A stretch of DNA of 18,398 nt from RUG14199 sp045535205 (GTDB taxonomy: Bacteria > Bacillota > Clostridia > Oscillospirales > CAG-272), in contig JAZSLF010000148.1 of NCBI GenBank assembly GCA_045535205.1, positions 1 to 18,398 of the forward strand, in the 5' to 3' direction. A program made the position numbers and the translations under genes. The notes under the pieces are model-generated. The model made no database searches. It was given only the letters and a program-made list of their open reading frames with translations, and was not told where the DNA came from. Numbering within the stretch: position 1 is the stretch's first letter; every line of letters begins with the position of its first letter. Positions 1 through 6,251 of the stretch are shown in pieces.

Positions 1-7
1 CGCTCGA

Positions 8-61
8 CGTACCTTTGTACGCCTTCGGGTATCCCAAAACAACGCAAAAGCGTTGTTTTGG
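8..61. repeat. REP-like double hairpin, candidate dispersed repeat
   Basis: Two perfect inverted repeats lie side by side in non-coding DNA. The first pairs CGTAC (8-12) with GTACG (17-21) around a 4-base loop. The second is a 12-bp perfect stem, 34-45 with 50-61, around the loop AAAA. Neither is followed by a T-run, so they do not look like terminators. Two compact 4-base-loop hairpins about 12 bases apart resemble REP/BIME-type intergenic repeats. That it recurs elsewhere in the genome is an inference I cannot test from one window. Confidence 0.45.
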
Positions 62-103
62 CTCAGTTTGTTGATTCTGCGCATTTTTTCCTATCCCCAC
101 AAA

Positions 104-149
104 GGGGCTGTAAAAAAACTAACGAGTTTTTTTACAGCCCCCTTTCTTT
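104..149 (+). terminator. Terminator-like 17-bp hairpin
   Basis: A perfect 17-bp inverted repeat pairs 104-120 (GGGGCTGTAAAAAAACT) with 125-141 around the loop AACG. It is followed by the pyrimidine-rich, T-containing stretch 142-149. It probably ends transcription arriving from a gene left of the window and insulates the ruvX promoter that begins 16 bases further on. The T-run is interrupted by C residues, so termination efficiency is uncertain. The A7/T7 inside the stem means it could also work on the minus strand. Confidence 0.6.
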
Positions 150-157
150 TTCAAAAG

Positions 158-186
158 TTGACAATTTGTACTTTATATAGTATAAT
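158..186 (+). promoter_or_regulatory. Consensus sigma-A promoter of ruvX
   Basis: A perfect TTGACA (158-163) and a perfect TATAAT (181-186) are separated by exactly 17 bases, the optimal spacing. Transcription should start near 193, giving a leader of about 76 bases before the ruvX ATG. The preceding terminator-like hairpin suggests this is the main promoter for ruvX and the gene behind it. Confidence 0.88.
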
Positions 187-208
187 GACTATAATTGTGC
201 ATATTGTG

Positions 209-227
209 CTCTTTCCGGCAGAAAGAG
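209..227 (+). other. 5' leader hairpin of ruvX mRNA
   Basis: CTCTTTC (209-215) and GAAAGAG (221-227) form a perfect 7-bp stem with the 5-base loop CGGCA. It begins about 16 bases downstream of the predicted transcription start and about 40 bases before the ruvX start codon. There is no T-run after it, so it is not a terminator. A role in mRNA stability is only a guess. Confidence 0.45.
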
Positions 228-268
228 ATACTAAAAACATCAGAACGGTAATAGAATAGGATAAACGT

Positions 269-700
269 ATGAAAATAATTATGGCTGTAGACTACGGCGA
301 TGCAAGAACAGGCCTTGCCGTATGTGACAAACTCGGTATGCTTGCGGTCGGTGCAGGCTGTGTAAAATGCGAAGGCATGAAGAAGACTGCCATGGCCGTT
401 GCCGAGGAAGCAAAAAAAAGAGGTGCGGGGCTCATCGTTGTGGGAAACCCCATAAACATGAACGGAACTGAAGGCATAAGAAGCGAAAAGTGCCGTGCAT
501 TTGCCGCACTTCTTGAGGAATTTTCCTCGCTCCCCGTTGAGCTTTATGACGAAAGGCTCACCACGGTTTCGGCACACAATTTCCTGTCCGAAGCAAACAT
601 AAGAGGCAAAAAGCGTAAGGACTCCGTAGACGAGCTTTCCGCCACCATAATCCTCGAAGATTTTCTAACCAAAAACAGAAACAGAAGCGATCTCGCCTGA
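269..700 (+). CDS. ruvX: YqgF/RuvX family nuclease (16S rRNA maturation / Holliday junction resolvase-like)
   Basis: The 143-residue product has the RNase H-like fold signature of the YqgF/RuvX family at the family's normal length. An N-terminal DYGDARTGLAV motif (residues 8-18) carries the first acidic residue (D8), GNPINMNGTEG (59-69) is the central glycine loop, DERLTT (94-99) is the diagnostic second motif, and VDELSATIIL (120-129) supplies the last acidic residue (D121). The family is known for trimming the 5' end of 16S rRNA precursor and has been proposed as a Holliday-junction resolvase. The ATG at 269 is preceded by a modest Shine-Dalgarno (AGG near 258). In Bacillus-type genomes this gene follows ireB (yrzL); here ireB is about 13.5 kb away and ruvX is the first gene behind a strong promoter. 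The next gene begins 35 bases after its stop. Confidence 0.93.
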   Translation: MKIIMAVDYGDARTGLAVCDKLGMLAVGAGCVKCEGMKKTAMAVAEEAKKRGAGLIVVGNPINMNGTEGIRSEKCRAFAALLEEFSSLPVELYDERLTTVSAHNFLSEANIRGKKRKDSVDELSATIILEDFLTKNRNRSDLA

Positions 701-720
701 CACGCAGAATGAGTATACTG

Positions 721-738
721 AAAGGAGGTGTGACCATG
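721..738 (+). promoter_or_regulatory. Strong RBS that fixes the start at 736
   Basis: AAAGGAGGTG (721-730) is close to a full Shine-Dalgarno complement and ends 5 bases before the ATG at 736. An in-frame ATG at 709 lies upstream of this site and would translate through it, so 736 is the preferred start. Confidence 0.85.
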
Positions 739-2202
739 ACGGTAAAGAGATTTGCAAAAATACAGCTTCGCAGACTGAAGCAGCCCTGGATAAGAGCTGT
801 TCTCTATCTTTGCATCGGACTTATCGTCCCCGAATACATCACACCTGTCTTTCTCATACTCGGCTTCGCCGCCGCAATGCGTGAGGCGACAAGAGCGAAA
901 AAATCGGGACACGGCGGCATATACATGGGCACCATGGCTGAGCCGATGACTCTCATTCTTCTGTTCATGTGCATCGGTCTTTTTTATTCACGTCATATTC
1001 TGTCGACAGTTGGTTCCATTCTTCTGTGGATAGCCGTCATATTGACGTATACGTCGCTTGTTACGGTCATAACAAACAGACGTCGGCTTGAAATGACGAT
1101 CTTCGCCGTCACGGTCGCAGTCGCTGTAAACGGAATTATTGCGGGCGGTCAGTTCCTCATCGGTTCTACCCTCGGCTTTGACATAAGTATGTCCTTCTGG
1201 GAAAGCTTTGACAACCGCATTCTCGGGCTTTTCGGTCAAAGTCTCTCATACTACAGAGGTGACAGAGCCGCCTCCACCTTCTGCAACCCCAACGTTTTTG
1301 CACAGTCTATGGGTATGCTTCTTCCCTTCGGGCTTTATTTTGCCTGCAGTCACAGAAAGGATGCCCGTCACAACGCAAGCAGAGTCCTCGTACCTCTTGC
1401 ATTTTTCGGAACTCTGTTTTCCTTCTCAAGAGGAGTATATCTTGCACTTATAATAATTCTTCTGATGTACGGATTTTATCACATCAAGAAGCTTCGCTTC
1501 ATAGTTATCGGTGCAGTTATCATAATACTTATAATTCCTTCGTCGGTCTACACAAGATTTCTGTCTCTTGACGGCATAGGAGAATTCATTTCGGGAGTAT
1601 TCAGCGACTTTTCGAGCAAGGGCGTAGACTACGAAGGCTCTCTGCTTGACTCAGCCATGAAATTCTTTGAATCCGCTTTGACACAGGGTGCGGTTGAGGA
1701 ATCCACCAGACTCCGCTTTGACGCATGGATATCCACCCTGAGACTCATCGTTAAAAATCCTCTTGAGGGCTATGCCGCAGGCTACGAAAACATAAAGCTT
1801 ATTATCAACGAAGCAGGTATTCCCATTTTCCATACTCACAATTTCTATCTCCAGACTCTTATGGAGGGCGGTCTCATACTGCTTCTTCTGTACGTCTGGA
1901 TACATCTGTCCACTCTCCGCAAAGGAATCATGCTTATCGGCCGTTCAAGCGCTCCCAAAATGGGCCTTTCCATAGAGTGCTTCATTATCGGCTTTGCCGT
2001 CATGGGTCTTACCGACATACCGACCCTTACAGTCAAAGGAATGTTTTCATTTGCCCTTGCCATCGGTCTTACGGAGGCCGCCGCAAACCTTTACTATCAG
2101 CGCCGCCCGCTTCCTCCCTCCGAGGCTTTCTTCACGGTAACACGTATCGGCAAAGGTATATCTGCAGTTAAAAAAAGACTTGTAAAAAATAAGAATCCAT
2201 AA
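736..2202 (+). CDS. O-antigen ligase (Wzy_C) family membrane protein
   Basis: This 488-residue product is strongly hydrophobic, with roughly ten to twelve membrane segments, for example residues 20-47, 71-84, 93-113, 122-141, 217-229, 235-248, 254-270 and 376-390. Motifs of the O-antigen ligase/polymerase (Wzy_C) family are present: STFCNPN (180-186), FSFSRG (228-233), and HTHNFYLQ followed by E377-G378 (366-378) in the large external loop. Family members join lipid-linked glycans to an acceptor or polymerise them; in Gram-positives the substrate is usually a surface polysaccharide or wall glycopolymer. The substrate cannot be read here because no glycosyltransferase or flippase gene is nearby. 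It is probably co-transcribed with ruvX from the promoter at 158. The C-terminal tail (about 455-488) is basic and likely cytoplasmic. Specific function remains open. Confidence 0.82.
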   Translation: MTVKRFAKIQLRRLKQPWIRAVLYLCIGLIVPEYITPVFLILGFAAAMREATRAKKSGHGGIYMGTMAEPMTLILLFMCIGLFYSRHILSTVGSILLWIAVILTYTSLVTVITNRRRLEMTIFAVTVAVAVNGIIAGGQFLIGSTLGFDISMSFWESFDNRILGLFGQSLSYYRGDRAASTFCNPNVFAQSMGMLLPFGLYFACSHRKDARHNASRVLVPLAFFGTLFSFSRGVYLALIIILLMYGFYHIKKLRFIVIGAVIIILIIPSSVYTRFLSLDGIGEFISGVFSDFSSKGVDYEGSLLDSAMKFFESALTQGAVEESTRLRFDAWISTLRLIVKNPLEGYAAGYENIKLIINEAGIPIFHTHNFYLQTLMEGGLILLLLYVWIHLSTLRKGIMLIGRSSAPKMGLSIECFIIGFAVMGLTDIPTLTVKGMFSFALAIGLTEAAANLYYQRRPLPPSEAFFTVTRIGKGISAVKKRLVKNKNP

Positions 2203-2247
2203 TAGAACCCCAAGCAATTCCTTACGGAACACTTGAGGAACCTTCAC

Positions 2248-2288
2248 AAAAAACACATCGGCACAGCAAATAGCTGTGCCGATTTTTT
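2248..2288. terminator. Bidirectional intrinsic terminator between convergent genes
   Basis: An 11-bp perfect stem, ATCGGCACAGC (2257-2267) with its complement at 2273-2283, has a 5-base loop. On the plus strand it runs into T6 (2283-2288). On the minus strand a T-run (complement of A6 at 2248-2253) follows within 3 bases. It therefore serves both the O-antigen-ligase-family gene and the convergent deacetylase gene. Confidence 0.88.
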
Positions 2289-2318
2289 ATCCGTATGGGC
2301 AAGTAAGTTTGCTTCATA

Positions 2319-2355
2319 AAAACGGACAATGACAAAACCTCCGTTTTCCGTCATT
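2319..2355. other. Overlapping alternative hairpins downstream of the deacetylase gene
   Basis: Two mutually exclusive pairings share the same bases. AAAACGGA (2319-2326) can pair with TCCGTTTT (2340-2347). Alternatively AATGACAAAAC (2328-2338) can pair with GTTTT (2343-2347) and GTCATT (2350-2355), with a two-base CC bulge. The remaining spacer 2203-2409 holds only this and the bidirectional terminator. I see no open reading frame here. Confidence 0.35.
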
Positions 2356-2409
2356 ATAAAAGCAACAAGGATTTTCAGGTAATTATCTACAATTCCGTTC
2401 GTAAAAATC

Positions 2410-3462
2410 TCAGTTTACGGGAAAGGGTGCAAGGGTGTATCCCATACTTCTGTAATTATCAATAAGTGCGGGAAGTATTTCCGTATTGGTGGAGGATACT
2501 GCATGGAGGAGAATAAGTGCTCCGGGATGTGCAATATTTGTCAGCTTATCAAGGGAGGAGGCGGGGTCGGGCTGATTTGCCGTTTCCCAGTCTCTGTATG
2601 CGTAGCTCCAGAACAGAGAGGTATATCCCATTTCCGAAAGAAGTGCCTGTGTTCTGTCACTTGACTCACCCTGAGGAAATCTGAAAAGACTCATGGTGTA
2701 GCCGAAATTTTCATATATGTAGTCGTGAAGTATCTTCACCTCGTCGTAGGCATCCTCAAGGCTTTCATTTGGAAGTGAACCGTGGTATGCACTGTGATTT
2801 CCCACGATGTGTCCCTCGTTTATCATACGCCATATAAGATCGGGATTGCTCTTTGCATAGCTGAGAGTTACGAAAAATACAGCGGAAACTCCCTTGTCTC
2901 TGAGAGTATCCAGAATAAGAGGCGTATAGCCGTTTTCGTATCCCTCGTCAAAGGTGAGATACATATTTGAGGCGTCCTCCATTATGTATTTTGAACCGTA
3001 GGCGCCGTACTGATTTTGTGCCCACAGCGCTCCCTGAGGTCTGTTCTTTTCATCTACGTTTACGCCCTGCCCCCAGCCTCTCGGAGTGTTGTCAAGACTC
3101 ATGAGATAGCTTACGGTATCCTCGCCCAAAGCATCGATAACACGCTCCGACGTGGAAATGACGGGAAGCGGCTCTGCAGTTGTACCCTCGGTCTGCTGTG
3201 CCCACGTTACAGCCTCGGTTTCCGACTCTGTTTCCGACTCTGTTTCAGGCTCGGTAGTCGTTTCGGGTATCTCGGCAAGGGTGTCGGCAGCTTTTTCCGC
3301 ATATATTTCAGAGTCCTCCCCGAAGGTGTCGAAGGGCTCTGCCTCGGGGCCTTCGTATTTTATATTCAGAAAAGTCCCCAGCATTACTGCAGCTGTTCCC
3401 AAAAGCAATACCGCCGCCGAGCTTATGAGTGCCGCACCAAGAATTTTCCTTCTGCCGTTCAT
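2410..3462 (-). CDS. pdaA: PdaA-like peptidoglycan N-acetylmuramic acid deacetylase (delta-lactam pathway)
   Basis: The 350-residue product starts with a membrane anchor or uncleaved signal (hydrophobic 9-32), then an acidic T/E/S-rich linker (about 40-100), then a NodB polysaccharide deacetylase domain (about 125-350). Visible residues are the catalytic TFDEGYENG loop (170-178, D172), the metal ligands in HSAYH (H223 and H227), RFPQGE (261-266) and the final histidine in LLHAVS (H320). The region before the NodB core (NTPRGWG, 125-131; a YGAYG segment, 152-156) and the FWSYAYRDWE segment (284-293) match the PdaA subgroup, which deacetylates muramic acid during muramic-delta-lactam formation in spore cortex. 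The second metal-binding Asp of ordinary NodB enzymes is Glu here (E173). The start is backed by GAGGAGA just upstream. It is transcribed divergently from recA. A vegetative wall deacetylase role remains possible. Confidence 0.85.
   Translation of the reverse strand: MNGRRKILGAALISSAAVLLLGTAAVMLGTFLNIKYEGPEAEPFDTFGEDSEIYAEKAADTLAEIPETTTEPETESETESETEAVTWAQQTEGTTAEPLPVISTSERVIDALGEDTVSYLMSLDNTPRGWGQGVNVDEKNRPQGALWAQNQYGAYGSKYIMEDASNMYLTFDEGYENGYTPLILDTLRDKGVSAVFFVTLSYAKSNPDLIWRMINEGHIVGNHSAYHGSLPNESLEDAYDEVKILHDYIYENFGYTMSLFRFPQGESSDRTQALLSEMGYTSLFWSYAYRDWETANQPDPASSLDKLTNIAHPGALILLHAVSSTNTEILPALIDNYRSMGYTLAPFPVN
3218..3246 (-). repeat. 12-bp tandem repeat in the deacetylase linker
   Basis: The unit GTTTCCGACTCT occurs twice perfectly (3218-3229 and 3230-3241), followed by a 5-base partial copy. 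On the coding strand it encodes repeated Glu-Thr-Glu-Ser units in the linker between the membrane anchor and the catalytic domain. Copy changes would stay in frame and alter only linker length. Confidence 0.7.
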
Positions 3463-3485
3463 GTGACGTCTCCTCTCAGATCCTA

Positions 3486-3514
3486 TAGTATATATTTATA
3501 ATAAAAAATTTTTC
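3486..3514 (-). promoter_or_regulatory. Possible overlapping sigma-G-like promoter of pdaA
   Basis: Minus strand GAAAA (3514-3510) and TATACTA (3492-3486) are separated by 17 bases. The Bacillus forespore sigma-G consensus is a GHATR-type -35 and a CATNHTA-type -10 at 17-18 bases. The match is 4 of 5 and 6 of 7 positions. The region is AT-rich, so a chance match is possible, but a sporulation promoter would suit the PdaA assignment. Confidence 0.35.
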
Positions 3515-3526
3515 AGCCATTGTCAA
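3498..3526 (-). promoter_or_regulatory. Sigma-A-like promoter of pdaA
   Basis: Reading the minus strand, TTGACA (3526-3521) and TATTAT (3503-3498) are 17 bases apart. The predicted start is near 3491, about 29 bases before the ATG. The -35 box overlaps a short palindrome (ATTGT-CA-ACAAT, 3519-3530) that also contains the upstream recA -35 candidate on the other strand. Confidence 0.7.
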
Positions 3527-3550
3527 CAATTTTCTACATTAATATATAAT
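3520..3550 (+). promoter_or_regulatory. Upstream recA promoter candidate
   Basis: TTGTCA (3520-3525) is followed after 17 bases by TATATA (3543-3548), or after 19 bases by TATAAT (3545-3550). Transcription would begin about where the LexA-type dyad starts, so a bound repressor would block it directly. Support is weaker than for the downstream promoter because the region is AT-rich. Confidence 0.4.
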
Positions 3551-3555
3551 AAACA

Positions 3556-3569
3556 CGAACAGTTGTTCG
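3556..3569. promoter_or_regulatory. LexA/DinR operator (SOS box) of recA
   Basis: CGAAC-AGTT-GTTCG is a perfect dyad with two 5-base arms around 4 central bases, matching the Firmicutes SOS box core CGAAC-N4-GTTCG. It lies in the recA upstream region, 20 bases before the -35 of the downstream promoter and just after the upstream promoter candidate. It indicates LexA control of recA, and possibly of the divergent deacetylase gene, whose start is about 65 bases away. Confidence 0.87.
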
Positions 3570-3588
3570 GATTTTTTTCTAAAACCTA

Positions 3589-3617
3589 TTGACTTTGGGG
3601 AAATATTATATTATAAT
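3589..3617 (+). promoter_or_regulatory. Main recA promoter
   Basis: TTGACT (3589-3594) and TATAAT (3612-3617) are separated by exactly 17 bases. The start would be near 3624, giving a leader of about 58 bases before the recA ATG. The SOS box is centred about 60 bases upstream of this start, further than is usual for direct LexA occlusion. Confidence 0.78.
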
Positions 3618-3681
3618 AATAATATCTTATTAAGTTAGTATAGATTTATACGGTTAATTATATTATAAGCGAGGAGAACCA

Positions 3682-4806
3682 ATGGCAGCACCTAAAAAGA
3701 AAAAGAAAGAAGCCGTTGTACCCATAGACGATAAGGCGGCAAAGAAAAAAGCTCTTGAATCAGCCATTTCGCAGATAGAACGCAGCTTCGGTAAGGGCAC
3801 GGTCATCAAGATGGGCGAGAATGCCAACATGAATATCAGCTCCGTTTCAACGGGTTCTATCGGTCTTGACGTTGCTCTCGGAATAGGCGGTCTTCCCAAA
3901 GGAAGAATAATTGAAATATACGGCCCTGAATCATCGGGTAAGACTACGGTGGCTCTCCACGCAATAGCGGAGGTACAGAAGGAAGGCGGCGAGGCCGCAT
4001 TCATTGATGCGGAGCACGCACTTGACCCCATATACGCAAAGAACCTCGGTGTAAACATCGACGAGCTTCTTGTTTCGCAGCCGGACAGCGGCGAGCAGGC
4101 TCTTGAGGTCTGTGAAGCACTTGTACGCTCAGGTGCCATCGACATCGTCGTTATCGACTCCGTTGCGGCACTTGTTCCTCAGCAGGAGCTTGAGGGTGAT
4201 ATGGGTTCATCCCACGTGGGTCTTCATGCAAGACTTATGTCGCAGGCACTCCGTAAGCTCTCCGGTGTTATTTCAGACTCAAACTGCGTAGTCATCTTCA
4301 TCAACCAGCTTCGTGAAAAGGTAGGCGTCATGTACGGCAACCCCGAAACCACAACAGGCGGCCGTGCTCTCAAGTTCTACGCATCGGTGAGAATTGACGT
4401 AAGAAAGGCTGATGCACTCAAGAACGGAAGCGAGATAATCGGTAACAGAGTAAGATGCAAGATAGTAAAAAATAAAGTCGCACCTCCCTTTAAAACAGCG
4501 GAGTTCGACATTATCTACGGCAAGGGAATTTCCAAAACGGGTGAGATAATCGACATGGGCATTGAGCTTGGAATTATCGAAAAAAGCGGCTCATGGTTCT
4601 ACTACGGCGGAGAAAGACTTGCACAGGGCAAGGATAACGCAAAGAAGGTCATCGGAGAAGACGAGGCACTTCTTTCGGAAATAGAAGAAAAGATCAAGGC
4701 GAAAATGGCGGAGGGTGCTCAGCTTGGCGCAGAGGACTTTGAAGACGAAGACGGCGATGACGATGAGCTCGACATCAGACTTCTCGATCTTGACCTTGAC
4801 GAATAA
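3682..4806 (+). CDS. recA: RecA recombinase
   Basis: RecA forms filaments on single-stranded DNA, drives strand exchange and triggers LexA self-cleavage. The 374-residue product shows Walker A GPESSGKT (81-88), the FIDAEHALD segment (107-115), Walker B VVIDSVAAL (156-164), the L2-region INQLREKVGVMYGNPETTTGG (split here as 207-217 and 218-227) and the usual acidic C-terminus, here especially long and Asp/Glu-rich (about 350-374). The N-terminus carries a lysine cluster (residues 5-9) before the conserved core. There is no intein and no frameshift. The start is supported by GAGGAG (3671-3676). An SOS box and promoters lie upstream and a terminator-like hairpin follows the stop, so recA appears to be transcribed largely on its own although recF and recX are next. 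Confidence 0.99.
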   Translation: MAAPKKKKKEAVVPIDDKAAKKKALESAISQIERSFGKGTVIKMGENANMNISSVSTGSIGLDVALGIGGLPKGRIIEIYGPESSGKTTVALHAIAEVQKEGGEAAFIDAEHALDPIYAKNLGVNIDELLVSQPDSGEQALEVCEALVRSGAIDIVVIDSVAALVPQQELEGDMGSSHVGLHARLMSQALRKLSGVISDSNCVVIFINQLREKVGVMYGNPETTTGGRALKFYASVRIDVRKADALKNGSEIIGNRVRCKIVKNKVAPPFKTAEFDIIYGKGISKTGEIIDMGIELGIIEKSGSWFYYGGERLAQGKDNAKKVIGEDEALLSEIEEKIKAKMAEGAQLGAEDFEDEDGDDDELDIRLLDLDLDE

Positions 4807-4821
4807 AATTTAATAACAGTT

Positions 4822-4877
4822 AGGGACTGTATGCTTTTTGAAAAAAGAAAGCGTTCAGTCCCTATAGGTCTTTTTTT
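4822..4877 (+). terminator. recA terminator
   Basis: AGGGACTG (4822-4829) pairs perfectly with CAGTCCCT (4856-4863), and an inner stem GCTTT (4833-4837) with AAAGC (4848-4852) extends the structure. A run of seven T (4871-4877) follows after 7 bases. The T-run lies a little far from the outer stem, so some readthrough into recF is possible. Confidence 0.65.
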
Positions 4878-4970
4878 CGGGTGTATGATAACTGTGCAAA
4901 AACAGGAAAAATCGGGTTTTGTACCCTTGAAAAACCAATGAAAGCGGCCCGAAAATATGATAAAATATAA

Positions 4971-5007
4971 CGGACAAGCCCTGCGGCAGAAAAAGACGGC
5001 TTATCCG
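4971..5007 (+). other. recF leader hairpin
   Basis: CGGACAAGCC (4971-4980) pairs with GGCTTATCCG (4998-5007), ten positions with one C-A mismatch; a small CTG/CAG stem lies in the loop. It follows weak -10-like boxes (TATGAT 4956-4961, TAAAAT 4961-4966) for which I see no good -35. It ends 13 bases before the AAAAGGAG ribosome binding site of recF. A second pairing, CCGA (5005-5008) with TCGG (5016-5019), would compete with it. Confidence 0.35.
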
Positions 5008-5036
5008 ACTCAAATTCGGCAAAAGGAGACTCGGCT

Positions 5037-6251
5037 GTGAAATGTAAAAGCATAAATTTCACAAATTTCAGAAATATAGAAACGGCTGAGATAAGCTTTG
5101 CCGACGGGATAAACGTGCTCTGGGGCAACAATGCACAGGGCAAAAGCAATATTTTGGAGGGAGTCTACTATTTTGCAAGAGGACGCTCCTTCAGAGGTGC
5201 CAAGGACCGTGAAATGATAAAATTCGGTGCGGACTTCAGCCGCATTTCCATGAGTGCCGAGAGAAGCGGAGCTATGTTTGAGACAGATCTTGAGATCTTT
5301 ATTCCCGCTGATGTGAGGGAAAGAAAAAAGGTCTTCCGCAACGAAGCGGCAATATCGGGAATAACGGAGCTTATAGGGTCGTTCAGAGCAGTTCTTTTCT
5401 GCCCGGCACATCTTTCTCTTGTCAGCTCAGGTCCTGTCGGAAGAAGAACCTTTCTTGACATCGCCATATCCCAGCTTTCAAGGGAGTATATGACTTGCCT
5501 TGCAAAATACAACAGACTGCTTTCCCAGAGAACTGCGGCTCTTAAAAATGCGGCATCAGGTGAAAAATATCCCAACGCACTCTGGGAGACCTTCGCTTCT
5601 CAGCTTGCGGAGTGCGGCTCAAGGATAGCCTCCTACAGATACACCTACATCTCCATGCTCAACGAGGAGATGACAAAGCTTTTTTCCGACATGACAGACG
5701 GCAGAGAAAAGCCGTCGCTCACCTACGTCACCCATGCGGCAAGACCCTGTGCCAATGACACCGTTCAGAATGAGTCCGAAAACGAAGACGATGGAGAAAG
5801 TGCTGACAGAGGTGAAATGGAAGCCTCCGTCAAAGCGGAGCTGGGAAAGGAATTTATTTCTCCCGACTCTCTCTACACGGCACTTCTTGAAAACGTGGAT
5901 AAGGAGATCCGTTACGGTGCGACCCTCAAGGGAGTCCACAAGGACGATATAAGAATACGGCTGAACGGCAAGGATGCAAAGACCTTCGCCTCTCAGGGAC
6001 AAATGAGAAGTCTCGCTCTCTCCATGAAGCTTGCCGAAGGAACTCTTTCGGGAAAGATAGGAGGAGAGGAGCCTGTAATTCTCCTCGACGACGTGCTCTC
6101 GGAGCTTGACCGTGAAAGACAGAGCTTCGTTCTCGGCTCTCTCACGGGCAGACAGATAATAGTCACCTCCTGCGAGCCCTCGCTTTTCAGCTCTGCCGGT
6201 GACGGCGTGTGTCTGTTCAGAGTGGAAAACGGAAGCGTCGAAAAAATATAA
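5037..6251 (+). CDS. recF: RecF recombination mediator ATPase
   Basis: RecF is an SMC-like ATPase that, with RecO and RecR, loads RecA at single-strand gaps. The 404-residue product shows Walker A GNNAQGKS (30-37), the ABC-type signature SQGQMRS (319-325) and Walker B VILLDDVLSELD (347-358), plus the family's HKDDI segment (301-305). Translation starts at GTG 5037 behind AAAAGGAG (5021-5028). It is longer than the roughly 370 residues typical of the family because of an acidic Asp/Glu/Ser-rich segment at about 236-272, between the coiled arm and the signature half. Its neighbours are recA and recX rather than dnaA, dnaN and gyrB, the usual Firmicutes setting. The recX start lies 20 bases after its stop. 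Confidence 0.95.
   Translation: MKCKSINFTNFRNIETAEISFADGINVLWGNNAQGKSNILEGVYYFARGRSFRGAKDREMIKFGADFSRISMSAERSGAMFETDLEIFIPADVRERKKVFRNEAAISGITELIGSFRAVLFCPAHLSLVSSGPVGRRTFLDIAISQLSREYMTCLAKYNRLLSQRTAALKNAASGEKYPNALWETFASQLAECGSRIASYRYTYISMLNEEMTKLFSDMTDGREKPSLTYVTHAARPCANDTVQNESENEDDGESADRGEMEASVKAELGKEFISPDSLYTALLENVDKEIRYGATLKGVHKDDIRIRLNGKDAKTFASQGQMRSLALSMKLAEGTLSGKIGGEEPVILLDDVLSELDRERQSFVLGSLTGRQIIVTSCEPSLFSSAGDGVCLFRVENGSVEKI

Noticed and set aside
53..259. 68-codon plus-strand open frame at the left edge
   Set aside because: It runs through two hairpins and the consensus promoter of ruvX and has no ribosome binding site.
709..735. Upstream ATG at 709 for the O-antigen-ligase-family gene
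   Set aside because: It lies before the near-perfect Shine-Dalgarno AAAGGAGGTG (721-730), which is placed for ATG 736; the nine extra residues are just the translated binding site.
3016..3501. 161-codon plus-strand open frame across the deacetylase gene
   Set aside because: It is antisense to the signal and linker region of the deacetylase, with low-complexity Ser/Val/Arg repeats arising from the ETES codons.
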